Shown: piece by piece, positions 53,101-62,481 of the stretch
Layout: each line of letters opens with the position of its first letter
Numbering within the stretch: position 1 is the first letter of the stretch
The notes under the pieces: generated by a model
Databases searched by the model: none
What the model saw: the letters and a program-made list of their open reading frames with translations, nothing else
What the model was told of the DNA's origin: nothing
Assembly: GCA_965208775.1 (NCBI GenBank)
Contig: OZ242360.1
Location: forward strand, 992,001-1,056,000
DNA from: JAPOVO01 sp026708165
GTDB lineage: Bacteria; Chloroflexota; UBA11872; VXNJ01
Length of the DNA stretch: 64,000 nt
Direction of reading: 5' to 3'
Position numbers and translations under genes: made by a program

Positions 53101-53243
53101 TCGTGCCCGAAAACGCCGGACTCGTCGGAGCGGAGCTCGCCACCGTGGTGATAGGGGGACTTCTTACGTCAACCTTCCTGACCCTGGTCGTCGTCCCCGT
53201 CCTCTACAGCTACGCCAAAGGCATGAACCGCCAAAAAGCCTGA
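50175..53243 (+). CDS. RND family efflux transporter (AcrB/SwrC-like)
   Basis: A 1022-residue proton-driven exporter. Twelve spans are arranged as 1+5 and 1+5 with two large outer loops. Span 4 carries GRVVDDSVVVLENVYRH, with Asp415 and Asp416 as the proton relay. The N-terminus (ALSRRPVTILAILLLLAGGI) and VPALMGTLMLVGLVVTNAI are typical. Probably works without a TolC partner, as in SwrC of monoderms; no membrane-fusion gene is adjacent. The TTG start at 50175 is uncertain. Confidence 0.93.
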   Translation: MTYITRLALSRRPVTILAILLLLAGGIFSALRLKIELLPDIEFPVITVSTFYPSANPDSVAEDVSIPIENAVTGLSGLERLQTFSSESLSLVIAEFEFGTDMDKAESTLSRSLAGISFPQGVQEPRLLRITPDTFPILQLSVTSDRPLSELQELTESTIAPAIRSVPGVLSVQVTGGSEQQVLVAAIPEKLAETGISIAQISGVLRATNVSIPAGSITADGATLPIRATHRLTSTDEISNLLVGVSGLPMGPAARSSTPPPSGPPKPVFLRDVAEVSFVDSARRTLSRTNGKESLGISVLKEADANLVDVANDVNERLAELQPSLGGDVRIATIYDQAPNVESAISGVTREALFGAVFAVVVIFLFLISVRSTLVAGISIPLSILTGIIVMRWLDISLNVMTLGGLAIAVGRVVDDSVVVLENVYRHIQQGERRLEAAFNATREVAGAITSSTLTAIVVFAPLAFIGGIIGAFFTPFAVTVSVALLASLVVALTVVPVLGSLFLRRKGPEAERIIWLRRVYAPVLRWSLAHRIYALLIATVLFLGSLALVPFIGTALFSGGDSKIVNLTLELPPGTDTDTTLREAMALEAEIASLDEVVTYQTTVGTAEDVFQRGGQVGAVGSNSAAMVIRLSEDSDTTEVTDSLRRRFETSDGDRKITVSELQGGGPPEGDMELVVTGANYADIVAASETLVSELSDLPGLVNVTSNAADAKPELAINVDPAKAIAAGSTVAQVGFAVNSLLVGSTVTKVEIDGNAVDVVLKGRVDDIDSVEEIQALNVGGVTLGEIAEVKVEDGPVQVVRVDGKRAVSISGTITADNTGAVNADVDRVVAAAALPAGVEVSTGGVFEQIQEIFVSMGIALVVAIVLVYLVMVASLGSLMNPLVIILSLPLASIGALGALFITQRELGVPALMGTLMLVGLVVTNAIVLITFVEQLRQQGMSVREALEVGGGLRVRPILMTAFTTIFALLPLAIFVPENAGLVGAELATVVIGGLLTSTFLTLVVVPVLYSYAKGMNRQKA

Positions 53244-53345
53244 GCCGCACGCATCAAGCCAGGCCCGCGTTTCCTTCACAATTTCTTCTATCTTCTGACA
53301 TAAACTGACTCTCGAACTAAGCGTCTCACCAAGGTAACGGTCCGG

Positions 53346-54869
53346 ATGAATCGCAGGCGGTTCTTGGCACTGGCCGCTTCCGCATCGGCCGCCGCCGCAT
53401 TCGCGGCGTGCGGGGGCGGCGGCGAAGCAGACTCTCCCGAAGCCGAAAAGCTCAAGGAAATACTCGCCAAGTCCTCCACCGAAGCCGCCGAGACAGTCGA
53501 AACCCAGAGCGCCAGGCCTCAAGCATCGGGGGCGGTTGTCATCGGACTGCCGACCGGTGGATTTCAGGGATCACGTGTCGCCGTGCAGGTCGAAGGCGTG
53601 GTCGCGGGTATACGCCGCGAGCAGGGCGAGAGTGCCAATCTGGAACACGCCCTCATCGCCGCGCAGCCGCAATCGGGTTCACAGGGTTTGCCTGACGCAA
53701 TCACCGCGGCCCGCGACGACGGTCGGCAGCTTGACCTTATATACATTAGTAATAGGGACGAGCTGGAAGCCCTCAACGACGCCGGTATGCTCACCGCCGT
53801 GCAGGCTGCCGCCACCAGCGATCCCTCGTTCGACACGTCCAACTATTACCAGTCCGCCCTGGACGCTGCCTCAATAGACGGTCAGCTGATGGCGCTCCCT
53901 GTGTGGGTGCGCCCCACCATGCTTCAGTACAGCCCCCGGCCGTTTGAATCCGCCGGGATCGAGCCGCCCAACGACTCCTGGGACTGGCCCACTTTCGTCG
54001 AAAGGACCTCTCGCCTGACCGTGCCCCGCGCCGACGGCGGTCGCTCGCAGTACGGCGTCTTGATCGCGCCGGGCGCCACTCCCTCGTACATGTTCATGTG
54101 GCAAAACGGCGCCGAGATTCTCTCCCCCGACGGCAAGACCTCAGCCGTCAATAGCCCCGAAGCAGTCGAGGCCGTGCAGTTCATGGCCGACCTCGTGCTC
54201 GAGCACGAGGTATCTCCCCGGCTGATCGTAGGTGACGACGAGGACCTGACTATCGACTTCAGCGACGACGGCATCGTCATCAACGGCGGTCTGGTTGCGA
54301 TGCTCCCGCGTCAAGTAGGCGGTCAGTTCGGATTCAGCATCTTCCGGGCGATCTTCGCCGGAGGCGGCAGGGGCGGACGTATGCCGCGCGTGAACATTCA
54401 GCGCGCACCCTCAAGTCAGCAGTCGCCCAGTGCCGGGACCACCCCGTCGGCAAACCCTATCGAAGTCCTGGAGAGCCTGCCCCTTGGCCCGTTGCCCCGA
54501 GGCGAGGTCGCCGCCAATCTCGGCGAAGCCGGTGGAATGGTGGGAGTTCTGGACGGAGCCGCCGACGTGACCAGCGCCTGGAGCGAGCTTCGCACCTTGA
54601 TCGACGCGCTCGAAGTCCAGGGCCTCGTCCCCGCTCGGCGCATGAGTTCCGAAGAGTTGACCCGGATAGACAGCTCGCTCGACATAAACAGCGCCGCCGC
54701 TCTGATCAATGCCACCGAGGCGTCCCGCGTGCCGGCGTTCCCCCGGAGTCAGCAAATCACCTCCATCCTGAACCAGGCAATCGACATCCCCGTGCTCACC
54801 GGCGAGATGAGTCCCCTCGACGCCTGCAACGCAGCCGCCAAGCAGATCGACGACCTCCTCGCCGCCTAA
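53346..54869 (+). CDS. Solute-binding-like Tat lipoprotein, orphan
   Basis: A 507-residue lipoprotein. The Tat motif RRRFLALA leads to a lipobox with Cys22 (AFAACG) followed by a Gly/Glu-rich linker. The mature domain resembles family 1 extracellular binding proteins (PVWVRPTMLQYSPRPFESAG, SWDWPTFVERTSRL, MWQNGAEILSPDG). No permease genes lie beside it; the neighbours are an RND exporter and nudC. It may work with a transporter encoded elsewhere. Confidence 0.85.
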   Translation: MNRRRFLALAASASAAAAFAACGGGGEADSPEAEKLKEILAKSSTEAAETVETQSARPQASGAVVIGLPTGGFQGSRVAVQVEGVVAGIRREQGESANLEHALIAAQPQSGSQGLPDAITAARDDGRQLDLIYISNRDELEALNDAGMLTAVQAAATSDPSFDTSNYYQSALDAASIDGQLMALPVWVRPTMLQYSPRPFESAGIEPPNDSWDWPTFVERTSRLTVPRADGGRSQYGVLIAPGATPSYMFMWQNGAEILSPDGKTSAVNSPEAVEAVQFMADLVLEHEVSPRLIVGDDEDLTIDFSDDGIVINGGLVAMLPRQVGGQFGFSIFRAIFAGGGRGGRMPRVNIQRAPSSQQSPSAGTTPSANPIEVLESLPLGPLPRGEVAANLGEAGGMVGVLDGAADVTSAWSELRTLIDALEVQGLVPARRMSSEELTRIDSSLDINSAAALINATEASRVPAFPRSQQITSILNQAIDIPVLTGEMSPLDACNAAAKQIDDLLAA

Positions 54870-54884
54870 CCCGTCCCCGCATTC

Positions 54885-55045
54885 TCGGCCTGCCCTGAGC
54901 TAGTAGAAGGACGCACGGCATTATCCCGTCACTCCGCCCCCATCCGTCATTCCCGCGAAAGCGGGAATCCAGACTTCCAGACGAGCTCCCAGAATCCAGA
55001 CCATCATTCCAACTCCGTAGGGGCGGTTCGCGAACCGCCCTCCCA
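54885..55045. repeat. Cluster of three intergenic repeats
   Basis: A TGCCCTGAGCTAGTAGAAGG unit (about 54889), a GTCATTCCCGCGAAAGCGGG unit (about 54945-54972) and a GGGGCGGTTCGCGAACCGCCC hairpin (55019-55042) lie in a row after the lipoprotein gene. Confidence 0.8.
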
Positions 55046-55153
55046 AGCTCCCTATAGGCATGGCCCGGTGTTCCCGGCACGCATTTACGATATTGTGACC
55101 CCGGTCATGATCGAACCTCAGGATCAGAAAACCCGAGCAACTGGCACTCAGAC

Positions 55154-56083
55154 TTGAAACAACCTCACGTATTCGCCGGCAATCCTCTCGACAGGGGAGA
55201 CCAGCAGCGCCGCGACGAAGAGTGGCTCCAGGCTCAATCCCAGAGCCCAAACAGCAGATTCCTGCCGCTGCGAAACCTCGACATTCTGCTCGACCGCCGG
55301 TCGGACATACGCCTGGGCTGGATCGACGCCGCCGAAGTCCGCCGTCTCAACATCACCGCCGCTCCTCTATTCCTTGGCATATCCGACGGTGTCAGTCGTT
55401 TTGCAATCGACGTCTCCGAGCTGAATGACCAGGCCGCCGGCGAGCTTGTCCCGAACGAGACTCGTTGGTTTGAGGAAGCGCGTGACGCCGCCATGGCGCT
55501 CAGCCTCGCCGAAGCCGGGATAGTCGCGCAGGCCCGGATGCAGATCGACTGGCACGCGCGACACCGTTTCTGCGGCGTCTGCGGGGAACAGACCCACATA
55601 GCCAGAGGCGGCCAGATGCGCCTCTGCCCGTCCTGCAATTCCAACCACTTCCCGCGCACCGACCCCGTCATAATCGTCGTCGTCGGCCACGGCGACGACT
55701 GCCTGCTCGGCCAATCCAGGGGAAGGCTCTCACGGCTCGGCTGGTATTCGGCGCTCGCCGGATTCGTCGACCAGGCCGAGTCCATCGAGGAGGCCGTCCG
55801 GCGCGAGGTCCGCGAAGAGTCAGGTATCGAGGTCGGCGACGTGCAATATCACTCCTCGCAGCCCTGGCCGTTTCCCTCGTCGCTGATGATCGGCTGCCAC
55901 GCCCAAGCCCTTACAACCGAGATACACCATGACGAAGAGGAGATGGCCGACGTGCGCTGGTGGAATCGCGCCGACGTGCTATCGGCCCTTCAAGGCCGGC
56001 ACCCCGACCTCAAGCTCCCCGGCCCCATCGCCATAGCCCACCACCTGATCAAATCCTGGGCCGAAAACCCAACCGCCGACTAG
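55154..56083 (+). CDS. nudC: NADH pyrophosphatase / NAD-capped RNA decapping hydrolase
   Basis: A 309-residue NudC. A zinc ribbon (CGVC ... CPSC, about residues 139-160) precedes the Nudix box GFVDQAESIEEAVRREVREE (residues about 208-227), followed by the NudC-specific SQPWPFPSSLM motif. All Nudix metal ligands are present. It splits NADH to NMNH and AMP and removes NAD caps from RNA. The TTG start at 55154 is inferred. Convergent with the oxidoreductase that follows. Confidence 0.93.
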   Translation: MKQPHVFAGNPLDRGDQQRRDEEWLQAQSQSPNSRFLPLRNLDILLDRRSDIRLGWIDAAEVRRLNITAAPLFLGISDGVSRFAIDVSELNDQAAGELVPNETRWFEEARDAAMALSLAEAGIVAQARMQIDWHARHRFCGVCGEQTHIARGGQMRLCPSCNSNHFPRTDPVIIVVVGHGDDCLLGQSRGRLSRLGWYSALAGFVDQAESIEEAVRREVREESGIEVGDVQYHSSQPWPFPSSLMIGCHAQALTTEIHHDEEEMADVRWWNRADVLSALQGRHPDLKLPGPIAIAHHLIKSWAENPTAD

Positions 56084-56131
56084 ACCCCCGCCAAAACCTC
56101 CGAAAACGGCGATACAGCCAAGGGAAGAACC

Positions 56132-57148
56132 CTAGTCCCAAACCTTCTCCCACTGCCCGCTCTCGGCCGAGCGGTACATCGCCAGCGCCGTGCGCAGCTC
56201 CGCTAGTGTTTCTTCGGGTCCGGCTTCGAGCGGCTTGCCGTGCAGCACCGCGCTCTCGAAGTCTGCGATCTCCGGTCCGAACGACTTCGCCCAACCCCTC
56301 GGCTCGGCCACGAGCCGGCCCTCCGGACTCGCCGGCGAGTAGACCTTCAGGCCGCCGTCGAACACGGCGTCCATTGCAAGCTCGCCTTTTGTCCCGGACA
56401 CTTTGAACCATTGTTCAGGAGCCATCGCTCCGGCAAGCTCCAGCGCGTCGAAACTGGCGTAGATACCCGATTCGAACCGGCACAGGGCGCGTAGCAGAGT
56501 CTCCGCCTCTACCGTCTTCCAGGGTCGGCCCGAGACAGCCACCACGCTCTCGATCTCCCCGAGCCACATCCGCAGCGGACGTATCCAGTGAGACCCGCCG
56601 TCTATCACTACGCCGCCGCCGCGGCGCTTAGCGTCGTAGCGCCAGGGCCGCTCCCCGCTGTACCACTGGCTGTCCACCTGGGCCACGAACGCCGCCCTCG
56701 CCGTCGTGATCTCCCCGATCTCCCCGGAATCCAGAATCTCCTGGGCCAGCAGCACCTCCGGCCAGTACTGGGCGTTCTCGGCGACCATGAACACCGTATC
56801 GACTTCCGCTGCAACGGCCAGGATGCGATCACACGCCTCCAGCGTCGGCGCCATCGGCTTCTCCAGCAGCACGTGCTTGCCCGCCTTCAAGGCCTCGATC
56901 GCCAGCGGCTCATGCAGGTCGTGCGGGACCATGATGTCCACCGCGTCGAAGTCGCCGCCTTCAAGCGCCGCCTCCAGCGACGTGAACGTCTCCGCTCCGG
57001 TGTCCGCCGCCATGCTCTCGGCCTTCTCGATCTCGGGATCTATCGCCGCCGTAACGCGCACGTTCTTGCAATCCTCCCGAATCCCCGCGAGGTGATGCTG
57101 GGCAATCGCCCCACAGCCCACAAAAGCAAGTTTCAAAACGTCCGCCAT
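56132..57148 (-). CDS. Gfo/Idh/MocA family oxidoreductase
   Basis: A 338-residue oxidoreductase with the cofactor motif FVGCGAIAQHHL, EKP motif LLEKPMAPT and a GGGVVIDGGSHWIRPLRMW catalytic segment in which the His is expected to act as acid/base. The ATG at 57148 follows GGGGGG at good spacing. Monocistronic. The substrate is probably a sugar-like alcohol; nothing more specific can be read. Confidence 0.92.
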   Translation of the reverse strand: MADVLKLAFVGCGAIAQHHLAGIREDCKNVRVTAAIDPEIEKAESMAADTGAETFTSLEAALEGGDFDAVDIMVPHDLHEPLAIEALKAGKHVLLEKPMAPTLEACDRILAVAAEVDTVFMVAENAQYWPEVLLAQEILDSGEIGEITTARAAFVAQVDSQWYSGERPWRYDAKRRGGGVVIDGGSHWIRPLRMWLGEIESVVAVSGRPWKTVEAETLLRALCRFESGIYASFDALELAGAMAPEQWFKVSGTKGELAMDAVFDGGLKVYSPASPEGRLVAEPRGWAKSFGPEIADFESAVLHGKPLEAGPEETLAELRTALAMYRSAESGQWEKVWD

Positions 57149-57188
57149 CGGTTTCCCCCCTCGACTACTCTCGAAATCTCCGTGCCTG

Positions 57189-57827
57189 CTACCAAGTTCT
57201 CGGCTTTGTGATAGTCCTTCCCGCCGAATCAGTCAATGTCGGAGCGAATTGACACTCGGTGAGGACTTCAGCGTCAAGCTGCAAATACGTCGTCGCCGCA
57301 CGCCGAAGCGTCCGTACCTCCGTCGCGTGCGGATGAATGACGTGGCACGGCCGATTTAGCCTCTGCCGCACGAAACGTATGGGCTCGACAAGATCGGAGT
57401 CGTTCGAAATGACTAGCGCCGACTGGAAGTCTCTCCCGAACCCGTCAATTAGAAGCAGGCTTGCGAGATTGACGTCCGAGCCTTTTTCCTCGGTCTTTTG
57501 AACCAAAGCTGAAGTTATCGTCGTCGCGCCCAAGCCTTCGATAGGGTGCGTGAGCCTCATCCACGTCTCATTCGACAGAAAACGCCCCTTGTGAATTGTG
57601 AGATTCGGAAGCGTCTTGAGCGCCCTAAGATACGTCTGCTGACGCACCGGTGCCTGCGGATCATCGGAACGCAACTTCACATCTGCAGTGAAATAGCGGA
57701 TTCGGTTGATCCTGTCTTGGGGGCGCAGCATACGGCAGAGCTCGCCGAGATCCAGCCACTTGTACGGGGTCCCCTTGACCGCGCCGTAGTAGAGATTGAA
57801 CCCGTCGACGTAAACGTTGACTCTCAT
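57189..57827 (-). CDS. NYN-domain (LabA/PIN-like) ribonuclease candidate
   Basis: A 212-residue protein with the NYN fold: VNVYVDGFNLYYG with the first catalytic Asp, EEKGSDVNLASLLLIDGFG with the next Asp, and ALVISNDSDLVEPI with two further Asp. These make the metal site of PIN/NYN nucleases. The ATG at 57827 is preferred over a start 17 codons upstream, which falls inside an RNA hairpin. It has a leader with promoter and two hairpins (57845-57933), so its expression is probably controlled there. Target RNA unknown. Confidence 0.88.
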   Translation of the reverse strand: MRVNVYVDGFNLYYGAVKGTPYKWLDLGELCRMLRPQDRINRIRYFTADVKLRSDDPQAPVRQQTYLRALKTLPNLTIHKGRFLSNETWMRLTHPIEGLGATTITSALVQKTEEKGSDVNLASLLLIDGFGRDFQSALVISNDSDLVEPIRFVRQRLNRPCHVIHPHATEVRTLRRAATTYLQLDAEVLTECQFAPTLTDSAGRTITKPRTW

Positions 57828-57844
57828 TTGCCTCGACAAACGCA

Positions 57845-57898
57845 GAAGCCGCCCGTGGGCGGCTTCGCACCCGGCCACCGAAGCAACCGGGGGGATGT
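57845..57898 (-). ncRNA. Two-hairpin leader RNA of the NYN gene (copy 2)
   Basis: On the minus strand: hairpin 1, CCCGG-UUGC-UUCG-GUGG-CCGGG (57870-57891), with a C(UUCG)G loop; hairpin 2, GAAGCCGCCCACGGGCGGCUUC (57845-57866), without a following U-run. The NYN start lies 17 bases further on. The second copy 150 bases upstream keeps the loop and compensates a stem pair (G-C for A-U), which supports a folded RNA. Confidence 0.6.
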
Positions 57899-57904
57899 AT
57901 GGAG

Positions 57905-57933
57905 ATTGTATGCACGGTTTTCCAACTGGTCAA
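57905..57933 (-). promoter_or_regulatory. Sigma-70-type promoter of the NYN gene leader
   Basis: Minus strand TTGACC, 17-base spacer, TACAAT. The spacing and -35 are the same as in the promoter at 58051-58079. Confidence 0.7.
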
Positions 57934-57980
57934 CGCCGGGATTAGCCGTGACCGAATAGTGGAGCCGGCCGAAGTCCTAG

Positions 57981-58045
57981 CAAAAAAGAGGAGCCACTCC
58001 GGAGAATGGCTCCTATCCCAGCCACCGAAGCAACTGGGGGGGTCT
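57981..58045 (-). ncRNA. Candidate small RNA with two hairpins (copy 1)
   Basis: A predicted transcript of about 65 bases on the minus strand. Hairpin 1 is CCCAG-UUGC-UUCG-GUGG-CUGGG (58017-58038). Hairpin 2 is GGAGCCAUUCUCCGGAGUGGCUCC (57990-58013), followed by UCUUUUUUG, so it is a terminator. It starts just after its own promoter (58051-58079). No open frame fits, so it looks like a free small RNA. Confidence 0.65.
57982..58013 (-). terminator. Rho-independent terminator of the small RNA
   Basis: A stem of about ten base pairs, GGAGCCAUUC/GAGUGGCUCC with one G-U pair, followed by six U on the minus strand. It also ends any minus-strand transcript before the NYN promoter. Confidence 0.8.
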
Positions 58046-58050
58046 TGTTG

Positions 58051-58079
58051 ATTATCAGCCGGGCGGTCCTGCTGGTCAA
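58051..58079 (-). promoter_or_regulatory. Sigma-70-type promoter of the small RNA
   Basis: Minus strand TTGACC, 17-base spacer, GATAAT, placed about six bases before the expected RNA start. Confidence 0.7.
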
Positions 58080-58299
58080 CCCTGGTAGCATCCTGCCATA
58101 CCCGCGCGGCGATTACCGAGAGCCGTCACCTCTCTCCAGCTAACATGATCCTTCATTGACCACGGCTCATCAGAATACCGCCCTCCCAAAGACAATTTCT
58201 GGATTTACGCTAACCTGAGACCGGTTAAGCACGGAGGCCACACTTCAAAGCAATCCGTAACCTCGATCAATTCTCAACACACCAGATAGGCGCACTTCC

Positions 58300-59913
<1,614 letters not shown>

Positions 59914-60117
59914 CAATCCGCCAACCGCGACGGTTATCACGCGCGCCATACACCACAACTGCGCCCCGCCTTTTGCACACTGATTCAGCACGTCGGCCAA
60001 GAAGGTAGGAGCCTCCAGTTTCCGGCGAGCTTCAATCGGTTTCCGTTTTGGATGCAAGCGATTCAGAGTGCTACATTTGCGCGTGTCAAAACTTGGGACC
60101 AAGGGGCAGGGGGACAC

Positions 60118-61527
60118 TTGATTAGATCAATTGAACCGCACTCGTTCTTAGCCACCATTCTGCGCAATCGCATTGCCGCCTTGGCGGTGGCGGGGATCGT
60201 TGGACTCATCATCTTGCTCGTCCGCCCGGCCATCGCGTACGCGGCGGGAGTGGAAGAGGAGACGGCGTTCGTACTCAACACCTTCTCGTTCCTGGTCTGG
60301 GGCGCGCTGGTTATGTGGATGTGCGCCGGGTTCACCATGCTCGAATCCGGCTCGGTGCGCACCAAGAACGCCTCCATGATCTGCCTCAAGAACGTCGGCA
60401 TCTACTCGATCGCCGGTCTCGCCTACTTTGTCATCGGTTACAACCTCATGTACGGCGAAACCGTCGGCGGCTTAATTGGATCGTTCAATCTTCTCTACGG
60501 ACCGTCAGCCGATGAAATAGCCCTGCTGGACGGACAGGAAGGCGCGGTCGCCGGCGTGATCGCCAACGGCTACTCCGTCATGTCCGACTGGTTCTTCCAG
60601 ATGGTCTTCGTCGCCACGGCCGCGTCCATCGTTTCCGGCGCACTCGCCGAGCGGGTCAAAATGTGGTCGTTCTTCGTCTTCACCCTGCTGCTCACCGCGG
60701 TCATCTACCCGATAGTCGGCGCCTGGACATGGGGCGGCGGATGGCTGGCCGACATGGGCTTTCAAGACTTCGCCGGCTCAACCATCGTTCACGGCGTCGG
60801 CGGCTGGGCGGCCCTCGCGGGAATCCTGGTCGTGGGACCCCGGCTCGGCAAATTCCGCCGTGACGGCTCGGCCAGGCCCACCCCGCCTTCCAACGTGCTG
60901 GTCGTGACGCTCGGCGTCTTCATCCTCTGGCTCGGCTGGTTCGGCTTCAACGGCGGCTCGCAGTTGGCTCTCGGCAGCGCCCTCGACGCGGTCGCAATGA
61001 GCAACGTCCTCGTTAACACCAACCTCGCTGCCGCTGCCGGCGTGATCGCCGCCTTGGCCGTCTCCCGCCCCATCATGGGACGCATCGACCTGTTCGTCGG
61101 CCTCAACGGGGCCATCGCGGGCCTAGTCTCGATCACCGCCGGGCCGACTATGACCGACCACTACTGGGCCATCATCATCGGCGCCATCGGCGCGGTTCTG
61201 TGTACCGTCGCGATCAAGCTCTTCGAGAAGATCAAGCTCGACGACGTGGTCGGGGCGGTCCCCGCTCACTTGGTCGCCGGCGTCTGGGGAACCCTGGCGG
61301 CATCCATCGCCGCCGGTGCCAGCTTCGGCGTCCAGGTCGTTGGCGTGCTGGCGGTCGGTGCATTCGTGTTCCTGGTCTCGTGGATCGTCTGGCGCCTGAT
61401 TGACCTCACCCTCACGGCTCGAGTGTCGCGCCAAGTCGAGGAGCTGGGGCAGGACGCTGGAGAGTTGGGAATCGAAGCCTATCCCGAATTCGTGCTGATG
61501 GCCGAAAAATTCGACGACGAGGACTGA
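60118..61527 (+). CDS. amt: Ammonium transporter
   Basis: A 469-residue Amt protein with eleven predicted spans after an N-terminal leader span. The twin pore His residues are His225 in STIVHGVGGW and His384 in VPAHLVAGVWG; the phenylalanine-rich gate region FWF-like is seen as SDWFFQMVFVA. It conducts ammonium into the cell. The TTG at 60118 follows GGGGG; an ATG 66 bases earlier lacks a ribosome site. No GlnB/GlnK gene is next to it, unusual for bacterial amt genes. Confidence 0.93.
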   Translation: MIRSIEPHSFLATILRNRIAALAVAGIVGLIILLVRPAIAYAAGVEEETAFVLNTFSFLVWGALVMWMCAGFTMLESGSVRTKNASMICLKNVGIYSIAGLAYFVIGYNLMYGETVGGLIGSFNLLYGPSADEIALLDGQEGAVAGVIANGYSVMSDWFFQMVFVATAASIVSGALAERVKMWSFFVFTLLLTAVIYPIVGAWTWGGGWLADMGFQDFAGSTIVHGVGGWAALAGILVVGPRLGKFRRDGSARPTPPSNVLVVTLGVFILWLGWFGFNGGSQLALGSALDAVAMSNVLVNTNLAAAAGVIAALAVSRPIMGRIDLFVGLNGAIAGLVSITAGPTMTDHYWAIIIGAIGAVLCTVAIKLFEKIKLDDVVGAVPAHLVAGVWGTLAASIAAGASFGVQVVGVLAVGAFVFLVSWIVWRLIDLTLTARVSRQVEELGQDAGELGIEAYPEFVLMAEKFDDED

Positions 61528-61589
61528 TCCAAGCGCTCAGCTAGCTCTCAACACGACGAACTCGGCTCCAGGCAGTCCGCTTGGAGCGA

Positions 61590-62273
61590 CTACCGCGCGT
61601 TCGCGTCGCTTATCTCGGCCCAGTTGTCGGGAAGGCTCGGAACCGGCCAGCCAGGATCGGGACGCCACTCCTCCCATCCGTCGCAAAAGGGCGGCCCGCC
61701 GCTATCGATAACGTTCACCACTCGGTCCGCTTCAGCGCGCACCGACGCCGCCTGTTCGTCCGTGAAGAATCCCCGGCTGACCAGCTCCTCGAACTCGTCC
61801 AGGTCCTTCAATTCCCACGACAAATCTGGCCGCACCACCATATCCAGCGCGTAGTCGTGAGTCCGGATTCCCTCCACAGTGCGGCGCACCGGCGACTGGA
61901 AGTTGACGTACCAGAATCGGAACCGCCAGTCCGCCGTCCAGAAAAGCCAGATCGAATGCCAGCTTCCGATGGGCGTAAGCGTCAGGACGTGCTGATTGGG
62001 TGACACCTCCTCGTGAAACTCCGCCACGCCCGGTTCCAGCATCTTCATGTACAGATCGATCCGCTCGGACAACTCGATGGAGCGGCGATTCTCGACGCCG
62101 CAAGAGACGATCCGCGTATTGGGATGCGAGTACAGCGCTAGGCGCTCCGGCACGTCCTCGACGACCGTGACTGGACGTAAAGCGCCGATCCTTTCACCCC
62201 ACATTTCCTGCTGGAGTATTTGTGTGCCCGGTCTCCAGCGCACGAGATCACTCACTTCTCGAACCTTCTCCAT
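61590..62273 (-). CDS. DUF402 domain protein
   Basis: A 227-residue protein. Its C-terminal half has the DUF402 pattern: FWYVNFQSPVRRT, HDYALDMVVRPDLSWELKDL, then DEFEELVSRGFFTDEQ and a final helix. Members of this family (for example nucleoside tri/diphosphatases) use a metal site built from Asp and Glu residues. The N-terminal 80 residues are less conserved. The ATG at 62273 is chosen over an upstream TTG. Convergent with amt. Confidence 0.8.
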   Translation of the reverse strand: MEKVREVSDLVRWRPGTQILQQEMWGERIGALRPVTVVEDVPERLALYSHPNTRIVSCGVENRRSIELSERIDLYMKMLEPGVAEFHEEVSPNQHVLTLTPIGSWHSIWLFWTADWRFRFWYVNFQSPVRRTVEGIRTHDYALDMVVRPDLSWELKDLDEFEELVSRGFFTDEQAASVRAEADRVVNVIDSGGPPFCDGWEEWRPDPGWPVPSLPDNWAEISDANAR

Positions 62274-62481
62274 ACCCACACGCGTCAACACCGAGAATAC
62301 GCTTCCGTGCCCGAGTGGATACCCTCCGATTCAGAAGGTCTCTGAGAAAATGGAACGATTTCATCCAGCCACGCGTATTGTCTAATTGAGACCTACCATC
62401 AGCTTGGCTCTCGCCGCCGAAAATCAGCAAAGGTGTACTATCCCCAGGAAAAACCGGGGCAAACCGGGACGGAGAACCACA

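Noticed and set aside
57870..57891. Resemblance to a glycine riboswitch (CACCGAAGC-like motif)
   Set aside because: Only a short fragment matches, on the plus strand, and the other conserved parts are missing; the minus-strand two-hairpin reading fits better.
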